Of a DNA stretch of 64,000 bases, positions 41,098 to 49,894 are shown piece after piece. How positions within the stretch are numbered: the first letter of the stretch is position 1; each line of letters starts with the position of its first letter. Origin of the DNA: Alteromonas sp. MMG017 (GTDB taxonomy: Bacteria; Pseudomonadota; Gammaproteobacteria; Enterobacterales; Alteromonadaceae); NCBI RefSeq assembly GCF_018100795.1, contig NZ_JAGJDY010000010.1, forward strand, positions 1 through 64,000, written 5' to 3'. Position numbers and translations under genes: made by a program. The notes beneath the pieces were generated by a model. It was not told the DNA's origin, searched no databases, and saw nothing but the letters and a program-made list of their open reading frames with translations.

Positions 41098-42417
41098 ATG
41101 AAGCATAATTTTCATTGGTTAAAACAAAAAACGCTCAATTTAAAGCCACTTACACTTACTTCCTGCTATCTATTAGTCAGTTTTTCTTTTCCTACATTTT
41201 CTGCTCAAGATACATCGGAATACATAGAATGGCAGGCTAGCTACACGGGAGAAGCCGCTGCTAATGTTGATGGGGGTAAGCGTGAAGGGAGTGCTTATGC
41301 TGGTCAATTATTTTTGGGCGCAGAAATAGACTTAGAAAAATTTGTAGGTTGGGACGATACTAAAGTCCATGTGGCATTTACTAATCGTCACGGACAAAAC
41401 CTAGCGGCTACGCATATTGGAAGCAGTACGTCTGTTCAAGAAATCTATGGCGGCCAAAACTCCCGTTTGGCCAGGCTTACCGTAGAGAAAAGCTTTTTTG
41501 ACGACCAGCTACAAGTAGAAGTTGGCAGAACTGTGGCTAACATCAGCTTTCTTGGTTCAGAGCTATGCCAGTACTTTCAAACGAATTCTGCCTGCGGTAA
41601 CCCCACCTTTGTATTTAAAACCAGTAACTTTACATGGTGGCCTGTTTCAAGTTGGGGAGGCCACGCAAAGTACTGGCTATCACCTGAAATCTATTTTCAT
41701 ACTGGTGTGTATGAAGAGAACACTCCTCACCAAGATTTGAGTGATCATGGTTTTGATTGGTCAACGGATGAATCTACTGGCGTAGTCGTACCTGTGACAT
41801 TGGGCTATCAGACTACATGGGAAAATGACGACTACCCGAGACGTTACGAAATTGGCGGTTGGTACGATGGCGCTGACTATACCGATCCAGCTAAAGATGA
41901 GAATGGTGATTTTGCGGCTGCCACGGGCAACGACTATGCAACGCTAAATGGGCGCTCTGGTATTTTTGCCAGATTCGAGCAAACCATTTTACGTCCAGAT
42001 TTACATTCTAAACGCAGCGTTACGATTTTTGGTGCCGTGTTAACGGGCACATCGGGTGAGCTTATAGAAGATGAATATATTAAAGCTGGCTTTGTTAAAC
42101 GCGGTACCTTCGAAGGACGAGATAAGGACACGATAGGCTTTGTTGTCACTCAACAGTTTTACAATGAAGATGCCATTGAAGACCAACGTATATTGCGCGA
42201 AGCAAATGGCGGTTCAGGTCGCCCTGCAAGCAGCCAAACCATGATGGAGTTAAGTTATGGCATCCATATTAATGACAACATACGGGTTCAACCTAACGTG
42301 CATTATATTATCAATCCAGACCAGTTTAGCGAGCGTGATCGCCTTCAATCGTTAGATGATGTATGGGTTGTCGGGGTTCGGTTTGACGTTAACCTAGCTG
42401 GATTACTACTGCACTAA
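41098..42417 (+). CDS. OprB-type carbohydrate-selective porin
   Basis: The 439-residue outer-membrane protein has a signal peptide (about 1-36, ending FPTFSA). A 16-strand OprB barrel follows, with features such as YAGQLFLGAEIDLEKF, VHVAFTNRHGQNL, VEVGRTVANISF and WGGHAKYW. The C-terminus is a beta strand (VVGVRFDVNLAGLLLH) rather than ending in Phe. OprB porins pass mono- and disaccharides. A GGGTAAG site precedes the ATG. The divergent FucP-type symporter probably handles the same sugar. Confidence 0.88.
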   Translation: MKHNFHWLKQKTLNLKPLTLTSCYLLVSFSFPTFSAQDTSEYIEWQASYTGEAAANVDGGKREGSAYAGQLFLGAEIDLEKFVGWDDTKVHVAFTNRHGQNLAATHIGSSTSVQEIYGGQNSRLARLTVEKSFFDDQLQVEVGRTVANISFLGSELCQYFQTNSACGNPTFVFKTSNFTWWPVSSWGGHAKYWLSPEIYFHTGVYEENTPHQDLSDHGFDWSTDESTGVVVPVTLGYQTTWENDDYPRRYEIGGWYDGADYTDPAKDENGDFAAATGNDYATLNGRSGIFARFEQTILRPDLHSKRSVTIFGAVLTGTSGELIEDEYIKAGFVKRGTFEGRDKDTIGFVVTQQFYNEDAIEDQRILREANGGSGRPASSQTMMELSYGIHINDNIRVQPNVHYIINPDQFSERDRLQSLDDVWVVGVRFDVNLAGLLLH

Positions 42418-42451
42418 TTACAGCAAACTTCCCTCTCATTTCCACCGGACG

Positions 42452-42476
42452 GGTCGTCATTTTGATGACCTTTTTT
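42452..42476 (+). terminator. Terminator after the porin gene
   Basis: The stem ggtcgtca (42452-42459) pairs with tgatgacc (42463-42470), one G-T pair, followed by TTTTTT. It lies 35 nt after the stop. Confidence 0.75.
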
Positions 42477-42689
42477 CTTTTTAGCTTATGCACATTTTCA
42501 TTAGTTAACGCTTCTTTTCGTATTACGCTATTAACACCTGCATTACCAACTACGCAGGGTTCCCCCTAGCCTCTCTTGCTCTCATTTTGCTATTTATTAG
42601 TTCCAATCGGCATATCCTTTCATCTTGAATCAATCCAAGTCGCGTCCATTTCTGTAATCACTATCACACAGTATTAAAAGGATGGACAA

Positions 42690-43811
42690 ATGTCAGAGTT
42701 ATCTCTGTTTAAGCCTTTAGAATGGGCAGACAATACGCTTCAAAACCGCATGGTATTAGCACCAATGACACGTGGCCGAGCAGGCAGCAACCGCATACCT
42801 AACAAAATCATGGGCGATCAATACGTACAGCGCGCCGATGCTGGTCTTATTATTACCGAAGCGACAGCTATCTCAGAAGAAGGTATTGGCTGGGTAGACA
42901 CCCCCGGAATCTATACCGATGAAATGGTAGAAGGGTGGCGCTCTATTAACGAAAGAGTGCATGAAGCTGGCGGCAAGATTATCCTTCAGTTATGGCATAC
43001 AGGCCGTGCGTCGCACAGTGACTTTCATGACGGCGACTTGCCATTTTCTGCTTCTGCTATTGCCATTGACGGCGATGAAATTCACACGCCAAAAGGTAAA
43101 AAACCTTACGAAGTGCCACGAGCAATGACACAAGATGACATTCGTAGGACGGTTGCTGATTTCAAACATGCGGCGGTAAATGCTAAAGCTGCAGGCTTTG
43201 ATGGTATAGAAGTGCATGCAGCTAATGGTTACCTGCTAAATCAGTTTTTAGACAGTCGCAGCAATCAACGTAGTGATGAATACGGCGGCAGTGTAGATAA
43301 TCGATATCGCTTCCTTAGTGAAGTGATGGACGCGGTATTAGAGATTTGGCCTGCAGAGCAAGTCGGTGTGCGTTTATCGCCTAACGGCGTATTTAATGAT
43401 ATGGGTGCTGATGATTTCCGCGATACGTTCACTTATGTCGCCCAAGCACTTAATAAGCTTAACCTTGGCTATTTACATGTGATGGATGGTCTAGCGTTTG
43501 GTTTCCATGAACGCGGTGAGCCGATGACACTTGCTGAGTTTCGTGCATTGTTCGACGGCATGTTAATGGGTAACTGTGGTTATACCCAAGAAGAGGCAGA
43601 GAAACGTATTAGCGACGGTGATGCCGATATGATTGCTTTCGGGCGACCTTGGATCACCAACCCAGATTTACCGACACGGTTTAAAAACAACTACCCGCTA
43701 GCAGCGTTTGATGACCCATCTACATGGTACGGTGGCGGTGAAGAAGGTTATACCGACTACAATACTTACCGCGAAGAAAGCGGCAAAGCAGCTATGGAGT
43801 CTTTAACCTAA
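42690..43811 (+). CDS. Old Yellow Enzyme family FMN reductase (NemA-like)
   Basis: The 373-residue TIM-barrel flavoenzyme reduces activated alkenes, nitro compounds or quinones with NADPH. OYE motifs are present: QNRMVLAPMTRGRAG, ILQLWHTGRASH, FDGIEVHAANGYLLNQFLD with the His-x2-Asn active-site pair, and SDEYGGSVDNR and DMIAFGRPWITNP for FMN phosphate. AAAAGGA precedes the ATG. It is a single gene; the physiological substrate is unknown. Confidence 0.93.
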   Translation: MSELSLFKPLEWADNTLQNRMVLAPMTRGRAGSNRIPNKIMGDQYVQRADAGLIITEATAISEEGIGWVDTPGIYTDEMVEGWRSINERVHEAGGKIILQLWHTGRASHSDFHDGDLPFSASAIAIDGDEIHTPKGKKPYEVPRAMTQDDIRRTVADFKHAAVNAKAAGFDGIEVHAANGYLLNQFLDSRSNQRSDEYGGSVDNRYRFLSEVMDAVLEIWPAEQVGVRLSPNGVFNDMGADDFRDTFTYVAQALNKLNLGYLHVMDGLAFGFHERGEPMTLAEFRALFDGMLMGNCGYTQEEAEKRISDGDADMIAFGRPWITNPDLPTRFKNNYPLAAFDDPSTWYGGGEEGYTDYNTYREESGKAAMESLT

Positions 43812-43861
43812 ATAATAAGGTTAACCTCATCGCTGGAGCAAATATCTTGTAGTCAGTTGAT

Positions 43862-43892
43862 AAAAAGCAGTCATTTGATGACTGCTTTTTTA
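43862..43892 (+). terminator. Terminator after the OYE gene
   Basis: A perfect 12-bp stem aaaaagcagtca (43862-43873) and tgactgcttttt (43879-43890) with a 5-nt loop and a T tract. Confidence 0.88.
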
Positions 43893-43939
43893 TATCTTTA
43901 GTAATACTGCGTTAGTACTATTTCGTGAGTAACACTGCG

Positions 43940-44386
43940 CTAGTTAAACGCCACTTGTTTATCGGCTAATACCGCAAGCTTTTCTAGGCAAGACATCCAT
44001 GCATATTGATGTTGATCGCATTCTTGTTGGTTACTGAAACCACTATGAATTAATGTTAACGCCACTTCCCCTTCGCTCGTTTCTTCAAATGAAATATCCA
44101 CTGAGCTCATAACGGTTTCTTCTACACCATCTTCCCACGCCCAAGAGAACACAAGCTTTTCGTTGGCTAAAATAGTCACGTATTCGCCAGTTAGCGCTAT
44201 TTCAACGCCGTTGGGTTCAAGCATTTTTATACGGTATCTTCCGCCTTCTTTGAAGCTACTCATAATCTGCGATACCGTGCAATTACCCGGTGCAAACCAT
44301 TCAGATAAGTATTCAGGTTCGTGGAATGCAGCAAACAAAAAAGAGATGGGCGCATGAAGGGATACATTCAGGGTAAATTGAAACAT
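43940..44386 (-). CDS. SRPBCC/AHSA1-domain protein
   Basis: The 148-residue START-like protein has AHSA1 family features: an N-terminal strand VSLHAPISFLFAAFHEPEYL, then EWFAPGNCTV and TLIHSGFSN, and a C-terminal helix. Such proteins bind small hydrophobic ligands. The function is unknown. It is divergent from the following dehydrogenase gene. Confidence 0.85.
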   Translation of the reverse strand: MFQFTLNVSLHAPISFLFAAFHEPEYLSEWFAPGNCTVSQIMSSFKEGGRYRIKMLEPNGVEIALTGEYVTILANEKLVFSWAWEDGVEETVMSSVDISFEETSEGEVALTLIHSGFSNQQECDQHQYAWMSCLEKLAVLADKQVAFN

Positions 44387-44624
44387 GTTAAGTCGCCTAT
44401 AAAAAACCTAGTGCCTTGTTAAGTTTAGGCGCTAGAAGAAAAGGATTCTAGGCTGTTATCGGCTATGTTCGACATTTCCTTTAGTTCGAGCTGTAGCGTT
44501 GCCTTATGTAAATGATTATCTTAGGGTATCCTCACTAGCAGTATCGACCCTGCGTAAACTATTTAAGCTATGTATTGATGTGCTAATTATAAAAGCCACC
44601 AATAAAGATTCTTAAGGCTCACTT

Positions 44625-45587
44625 ATGTCAACTCAATCGCCTACACTCAATGTCTCTATTCTCAGTGAAGATGCCAGTGCATTAGCAGAGGAAATAGCAA
44701 ATGCATGGCCCACGCCTAATACTTTGCATATCTGCCAAGCCGTTACTACTTCTGAACAAATTAACCCTGACGAGGTTGAGGTACTACTTGCCGACCCTAA
44801 TTTGGCGGCTAAAGTTATCGACCAATGCACGGGCTTGAAGTGGTGCCAATCCACGTGGGCTGGCAATGCACCGCTGCTTAATTTGGACAAAAGCGATTAC
44901 ATACTCACTGGCGTAAAAGGCGTGTTTGGAAAACTAATGCGCGAATATGTGTTTGCCTACCTTTTGCAATACGCACGCAATATTCCAGCGTTCGCGCATA
45001 ACCAAAATCATCAGCCTCCAATTTGGAAAGAAAGTCCTCGCGCGCCTCTTACGGGTAAAACCCTTGGCATTTTAGGTGCAGGTTCAATAGCCCAAGCACT
45101 TATTCCCGTGGCTAAAAGCTTTGAAATGAAGGTCATAGGCTTATCGAGAAGCGGTCAAGCGGTAGAGGGATTTGATAACGTCTATGCAGCAACTGACCTG
45201 CTCAAGTTTGCTCAAGAAGTCGATCATGTAGTGAACCTGATGCCAGATACCCCCGCGACTACAGGGGTATTAGACCAAGCTTTCTTTGAAGCACTAAAGC
45301 CACACAGTGTGTTTATCAACGCAGGGCGTGGAAGTGCGATTGTCGATGATGCGCTTTTAAACGCACTGAACAGCGGGCAACTGCAAGCCGCCGTTCTTGA
45401 CGTATTCACCCAAGAGCCCCTGCCAGAGCAGCACCCGTTCTGGCGCCACCCTAAGGTGGTGGTTACTGCACATACTGCGGCAGTATCATCACCTGAGGAT
45501 GTAGCTGGCGTGTTTGTAACGAATGCAACGCGTTATATGACCAACGAACCGCTTCTATATCAATTTGATTTTAACAAAGGCTACTGA
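44625..45587 (+). CDS. D-isomer-specific 2-hydroxyacid dehydrogenase
   Basis: The 320-residue NAD(P)-dependent enzyme of the GhrA/SerA superfamily has a Rossmann motif GILGAGSIAQALIPVA, catalytic Arg in NAGRGSAIVDD, Glu in VFTQEPLPEQ and His in TAHTAA. GhrA-type members reduce glyoxylate and hydroxypyruvate, so it could make glycerate. The distance from the glycerate kinase locus (about 30 kb) means no link can be claimed. Its 3' end overlaps the convergent GST gene by 7 bp. Confidence 0.9.
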   Translation: MSTQSPTLNVSILSEDASALAEEIANAWPTPNTLHICQAVTTSEQINPDEVEVLLADPNLAAKVIDQCTGLKWCQSTWAGNAPLLNLDKSDYILTGVKGVFGKLMREYVFAYLLQYARNIPAFAHNQNHQPPIWKESPRAPLTGKTLGILGAGSIAQALIPVAKSFEMKVIGLSRSGQAVEGFDNVYAATDLLKFAQEVDHVVNLMPDTPATTGVLDQAFFEALKPHSVFINAGRGSAIVDDALLNALNSGQLQAAVLDVFTQEPLPEQHPFWRHPKVVVTAHTAAVSSPEDVAGVFVTNATRYMTNEPLLYQFDFNKGY

Positions 45588-46153
45588 CGGGGATCGGTAG
45601 CGGTTAGCTCTATACGGTCGCGGTGTTTTTCATGGAATTCCAGTAACAAAGGATAGTCTTTAAAACTGTCCAATTCTCTGAATAGCACCCAATCTACCAT
45701 TGAGTACAAACATATTTCGGGATACGTCCAGCCACTAAAACCACCCGCTTCGAGCTGCTTAGACAGTGATGAAAAAACCGATTCGATACGTTCTTTTTGC
45801 AAACGAATGATGAGCTTATCTTGATTGATATCGATATCAGAGCGCTTAAGTAGCATCAATTGCACGAATGAATCGTTAGCTGCGTCTATCAGAGTAAGCA
45901 GGTTTTCTTCCTCCCATGACAGAGAGTCATGGTCGAGTTTGCTCGCCAAATAGCTATAAATAACTCTAGAATCAAAAATGAGTTGCCCATCGTCTTCTAG
46001 GCAAGGCACTTTCAAGGTGGGGTTTCGTGATGCGAGTAGCGCTCTGTCTTCCCCAGAGAATATTTGTAAATCGAGGAATTCATGGGGCGTGTTGGAAAGT
46101 ACTACGCGAATTCGACGTACAAATGGAGATGTTACCGAACCATACAATTTCAT
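45581..46153 (-). CDS. Glutathione S-transferase family protein
   Basis: The 190 residues comprise an N-terminal thioredoxin-like GST domain (MKLYGSVTSPFVRRIRVVL, the cis-Pro motif LKVPCL and DSRVIYSYL) and a short helical C-terminal domain (about 85-190). The substrate is unknown. Ser8 or Thr7 near the N-terminus are candidate glutathione-activating residues. Confidence 0.87.
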   Translation of the reverse strand: MKLYGSVTSPFVRRIRVVLSNTPHEFLDLQIFSGEDRALLASRNPTLKVPCLEDDGQLIFDSRVIYSYLASKLDHDSLSWEEENLLTLIDAANDSFVQLMLLKRSDIDINQDKLIIRLQKERIESVFSSLSKQLEAGGFSGWTYPEICLYSMVDWVLFRELDSFKDYPLLLEFHEKHRDRIELTATDPRQ

Positions 46154-46277
46154 AGCTTCAACCTGAGTGAATTTACTTACACACTTAGTTTAGCCATAAA
46201 ATTAACGAGGAGAAAAGCACTATACCGTAAAGGCGAGACAAGCATACACCAAGATGCGGTGTACGCCCGATAATCAT

Positions 46278-46622
46278 TTACACGCTGAAACTAGCGCCGC
46301 ATCCACAAGTAGTGGTTGCATTTGGGTTTTGTACTAAAAAGCGTGACCCTTCTAAACCTTCTACATAATCAACAACGCCACCCACTAAGTATTGCAAGCT
46401 CATAGGGTCTACCACCAAGGTAACGTCATCTTTATCAATTGTCATATCTCCGTCGTTCACCTTCTCATCAAAAGTGAAACCATACTGAAAGCCAGAGCAA
46501 CCGCCTCCAGTAACATAAACCCGCAGTTTTAACGCAGGATTTTCTTCTTCCGTGATGAGCGCTTTTACTTTTGTCGCCGCTGCATCAGAGAACTCAATTG
46601 GCAACGCCATTTCTACGGACAT
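46278..46622 (-). CDS. erpA: Iron-sulfur cluster insertion protein
   Basis: ErpA is an A-type carrier that delivers [4Fe-4S] clusters, in E. coli to IspG and IspH. With the ATG at 46622, which is preceded by a strong AGAGGTGAG site, it is 114 residues, exactly the E. coli length. A longer ORF from 46673 is therefore rejected. Cluster-binding Cys42, Cys106 and Cys108 are present ([15 protein letters not shown]). Confidence 0.96.
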   Translation of the reverse strand: MSVEMALPIEFSDAAATKVKALITEEENPALKLRVYVTGGGCSGFQYGFTFDEKVNDGDMTIDKDDVTLVVDPMSLQYLVGGVVDYVEGLEGSRFLVQNPNATTTCGCGASFSV

Positions 46623-46833
46623 ACTCACCTCTTCATTAACCATGTGCGCCTGCACGGATTCACGTACACGCATTGATAACCCAATTATCTAATACTTGAG
46701 TAATGCTATCAACTATTGGGGTGAAACTAACTGAAACAATAGCTATCGGCCTTTCATTTAGCATGAAAATGCGTGGCGACATGGACACTACTGGCCTTAA
46801 GGCATACTCTAAAAAGAAACCGGCGGGATTAAC

Positions 46834-47667
46834 ATGACGCATTCAGTATCTTCTATTTCCCTTCAAAATCGTAAGCTTAGGCTGCCAGAAGGTGCACAAG
46901 CACCTGCTATCGATGAACGTGAACATTACAAACAAGCATTGAAAAGCTGGCAAAAAAAGTTGCTCCATGTTCAACAGGCTTACTACCACCAAGGCCGACG
47001 CGCAATTATTGTATTTGAAGGATGGGATGCCTCAGGAAAAGGCGGCGCGATTAGAAGGGTAACCGAAAAGCTCGATCCTCGCGGTTTTCGAGTCCACCCC
47101 TTTGCCAAACCTACCCCAGAAGAGCAAGGTCGCCATTACCTTTACCGGTTTCAAACACGACTCCCCACACCGGGTAGGCTTGCCATTTTCGATCGCTCTT
47201 ACTATGGTCGTGTCATGGTCGAGCGCATTGAAGGCTTCACACCACAACCTGCATGGGAAAGAGCCTTTCAGGAGATTAATGAGTTTGAGCGACTGTTAAT
47301 TGATGACGGCGTGACAATTATAAAACTCTTTATGCATATTTCAGCAGCCGAGCAATTAGAGCGCTTTGAAGAACGCTTAAATAACCCTTACAAACGCTGG
47401 AAGCTAACCGAAGAAGATATACGAAATCGTGGCCGACGAGATGACTACATTACTGCCATAGAAGAGATGTTTGATAAAACCGATACTCAAATGGCGCCAT
47501 GGCATGTGATACAGGCTGAGCATAAATGGTTTGCTCGTATTAGCGTGTTAAAAACCATTGTTGAGGCGCTGAGTGAAGGCGTGACAGTAGAACCTCCGCC
47601 AATCGACCCAACCGTGGTGCATTTAGCGAAGCAGCAACTTGGTATTACGTTTGACCAAAGCAAATAA
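46834..47667 (+). CDS. Polyphosphate kinase 2 family protein
   Basis: The 277-residue PPK2 phosphorylates nucleoside mono- or diphosphates using polyphosphate, or the reverse. The Walker A motif GWDASGKGG (63-71), Walker B FDRSYYGRV (119-127) and lid arginines around NNPYKRWKLTEEDIRNR are visible. The catalytic Asp120-Arg121 pair is intact. It is a single-domain form. Whether it acts on NMP or NDP cannot be read reliably. Confidence 0.93.
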   Translation: MTHSVSSISLQNRKLRLPEGAQAPAIDEREHYKQALKSWQKKLLHVQQAYYHQGRRAIIVFEGWDASGKGGAIRRVTEKLDPRGFRVHPFAKPTPEEQGRHYLYRFQTRLPTPGRLAIFDRSYYGRVMVERIEGFTPQPAWERAFQEINEFERLLIDDGVTIIKLFMHISAAEQLERFEERLNNPYKRWKLTEEDIRNRGRRDDYITAIEEMFDKTDTQMAPWHVIQAEHKWFARISVLKTIVEALSEGVTVEPPPIDPTVVHLAKQQLGITFDQSK

Positions 47668-47744
47668 ACGACAGCAGTTTACCCATGCCTTGTTACTAAG
47701 ACATGGGTAGTACTATTTTATGGCAAGTCGTGGCTGTGGGAGCC

Positions 47745-48002
47745 TTAGCTTTCAGGCAAGGTAACGTTTAGCTCTAACACGCTACAATCGTCACTGTTCT
47801 CCAACTGTACCGATACTTGGTCATCTGCAATGCTCACATACTTGCGTATTACCTGAATGATTTCTTGCTGCATCATTGGCAGATAATCAGGCTCAGTACG
47901 TTTGCGTCTTTCATGCGCAACAATAATTTGTAACCGTTCTTTGGCCACTGCCGCAGTACTCGGCTTTTCCTTTTTCTTGAGTAGGTAATCGAAAATACTC
48001 AT
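47745..48002 (-). CDS. minE: Cell division topological specificity factor
   Basis: The 85-residue MinE starts with the membrane-targeting helix MSIFDYLL, then the MinD-stimulating segment [11 protein letters not shown] and a dimerising C-terminal domain. Its ATG overlaps the minD stop (TAATG). With MinC and MinD it restricts the Z ring to midcell. Confidence 0.97.
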   Translation of the reverse strand: MSIFDYLLKKKEKPSTAAVAKERLQIIVAHERRKRTEPDYLPMMQQEIIQVIRKYVSIADDQVSVQLENSDDCSVLELNVTLPES

Positions 48003-48811
48003 TACTTGCCTCCTAGCAGGCGTTTAAAGAACCCTTTCTTCTCTGCTTCTAGAAATCTATGTTCAATGGTTTCGCCTAACAAACGGCGAACGGCGTCTGA
48101 ATATGCCTGACCTGCGTTAGCTTCTAAATCTAGAATAACTGGCTGACCTTGGTTAGAGGCCTTGAGTACGGCTTCTGATTCAGGAATAACACCCAACAAT
48201 GGTATGGCTAAAATTTCTTCAACATCAGCAACGCTAAGCATTTCTGCACTTTCTACTCGCTGAGGGTTGTAGCGGGTAAGCAATAAATGCTCTTTTACCG
48301 GCTTTCCTTGTTCAGCACGCAAAGACTTACTTTGCAAAATACCTAAAATACGATCTGAATCACGTACCGAAGATACTTCTGGGTTAGTAACCACAATAGC
48401 TTCATCGGCAAAATACAATGCCATCTGAGCGCCTTGCTCTATACCCGCTGGCGAATCACAAATAATAAAGTCGAAGTCTTCTTTCAACTCGTTAAGTACG
48501 GCTTGAACACCATCAATGGTAAGCGCGTCTTTATCACGGGTTTGCGATGCTGGCAGAATAAATAAGTTGTCGGTACGCTTATCTTTGATTAGCGCTTGTT
48601 TCAGCGTAGCTTCTTTATTTATTACGTTAACGAAGTCGTAAACCACTCGGCGTTCACAGCCCATGATCAAATCAAGGTTACGCAAACCCACATCAAAATC
48701 GATCACGACGGTTTTATGACCCGCTAAGGCTAAACCTGTACTGATAGCCGCACTTGAGGTGGTTTTACCCACCCCACCTTTACCCGATGTTACTACGATA
48801 ATCTTTGCCAT
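48002..48811 (-). CDS. minD: Septum site-determining ATPase
   Basis: The 269-residue ParA/Mrp-type ATPase has the deviant Walker [11 protein letters not shown] (signature Lys11 and Lys16), switch I, and a C-terminal amphipathic membrane-targeting helix ([11 protein letters not shown]). It recruits MinC and is released from membranes by MinE. Confidence 0.98.
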   Translation of the reverse strand: MAKIIVVTSGKGGVGKTTSSAAISTGLALAGHKTVVIDFDVGLRNLDLIMGCERRVVYDFVNVINKEATLKQALIKDKRTDNLFILPASQTRDKDALTIDGVQAVLNELKEDFDFIICDSPAGIEQGAQMALYFADEAIVVTNPEVSSVRDSDRILGILQSKSLRAEQGKPVKEHLLLTRYNPQRVESAEMLSVADVEEILAIPLLGVIPESEAVLKASNQGQPVILDLEANAGQAYSDAVRRLLGETIEHRFLEAEKKGFFKRLLGGK

Positions 48812-48840
48812 TTTTAATTCCTTGTAGAATACGTTAACAC

Positions 48841-49596
48841 TTAGGCGATAGGCTCAATGCGTAACGTGTCCTCTTCTAAATAGATTTGTGCGGGCTGTTT
48901 CCAGCATGATGCTTTTACGGTTTCATGCATAATGAATTGCCCAGCAATTGAGATAAGTTCTGCATCTAACGACTGACAAAAAACGCGGGCATGCACGTTG
49001 CCTTTTACGCCCGCCAGAGCTCGGCCTCTAAGTGTGCCGTAAACGTGAATATTTCCATCTGCAAGTACTTCCGCCCCTTCACTTACTGCCGCGGTAATGA
49101 CCAAATCACCACCTTCAGCATAGACTTGCTGCCCTGAGCGTACTGGGCGACTAATAACTTTTACTGGTTTTGTGACAGGTGCTGGTGTAGGCACTGGTGA
49201 AGAAACTGGAGTAGGTGCTGCAGGCTCATTCGCGGCCTGCTCTTTTAACGTGGTGCTTTCTGGTTTTGTTGTTTTCAACGAGCTTTCTGTGAATTTACTT
49301 TGGCTAACATCCGCTAAGCCCAAGTCGTTGATGATACTTCTCAGTGGCCCTACTTCACCGCGTACAGCCATAGGTTGAAGCTTAAAGCGTCGACACAATG
49401 CAACGAGCAACTCGAACTCGGTGGCATTCAGTGATTTGACTAAATGCAAAATTAGCGATGAACGAGTGAAAAACTGGGGTGCACTATTTACCTTCTCAGC
49501 AAGCTGAGATTCAAAGGTATCTGGATCAAAATCGATCACTTCTAACACGATACTGGTTAGTGTAGTGCCCTTCATGCGAAAGCATGTATCTGTCAT
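48841..49596 (-). CDS. minC: Septum formation inhibitor
   Basis: MinC inhibits FtsZ assembly. The 251 residues consist of an N-terminal FtsZ-binding domain (about 1-105), an extended Pro/Ala/Thr-rich linker (about 110-150), and a C-terminal beta-helical domain with the MinD-binding HVYGTLRGRALAG motif. It is 30 bp upstream of minD. The linker is longer than in E. coli, accounting for the extra 20 residues. Confidence 0.94.
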   Translation of the reverse strand: MTDTCFRMKGTTLTSIVLEVIDFDPDTFESQLAEKVNSAPQFFTRSSLILHLVKSLNATEFELLVALCRRFKLQPMAVRGEVGPLRSIINDLGLADVSQSKFTESSLKTTKPESTTLKEQAANEPAAPTPVSSPVPTPAPVTKPVKVISRPVRSGQQVYAEGGDLVITAAVSEGAEVLADGNIHVYGTLRGRALAGVKGNVHARVFCQSLDAELISIAGQFIMHETVKASCWKQPAQIYLEEDTLRIEPIA

Positions 49597-49623
49597 TAAT
49601 TATTCCTGAGTAATTTTTATTGC

Positions 49624-49794
49624 TCAACTGCCCAACCATGAGGGCTTAAAGCGAGTATGCACTCTATCAAATTCCGCTTCATCGGCAATAGGCAAGCGCT
49701 TAACAAGCGCACAACTGCTCACAAAATAATCACAATCTAGCATTCCTTTGCACTGGGCATCTAGTATCGACCAAAAATAACATTCGAAACCCAT
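49624..49794 (-). CDS. Uncertain small ORF between fumC and minC
   Basis: A 56-residue reading frame from the ATG at 49794 (MGFECYFWS) to 49624, upstream of minC. A longer version from a TTG at 49872 would run through a strong fumC terminator hairpin, which argues against it. The peptide is Cys-rich (Cys4, 15, 21, 28 by position) but matches no family I recognise, and no good ribosome-binding site precedes it. It may not be a gene. Confidence 0.25.
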   Translation of the reverse strand: MGFECYFWSILDAQCKGMLDCDYFVSSCALVKRLPIADEAEFDRVHTRFKPSWLGS

Positions 49795-49798
49795 AAAA

Positions 49799-49820
49799 AA
49801 AGCGTGGGGCTCCACGCTTT
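49799..49820 (-). terminator. Terminator after fumC
   Basis: On the minus strand the perfect 9-bp stem aaagcgtgg/ccacgcttt with a 4-nt loop is followed by a run of seven T. It lies 75 nt past the fumC stop. Confidence 0.85.
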
Positions 49821-49894
49821 GTATATCAACATTTTGTCCATAGAGCGTTTCAACCAGCGCATTAAAGCCCAAGTTAAACGCTCTATTTACAACC

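Noticed and set aside
46623..46673. Longer erpA start at 46673
   Set aside because: The ATG at 46622 has a strong ribosome-binding site and gives the exact family length of 114 residues.
49624..49872. Long (82-residue) version of the small ORF between fumC and minC
   Set aside because: Its first third is the fumC terminator hairpin and T tract, with only a TTG start.
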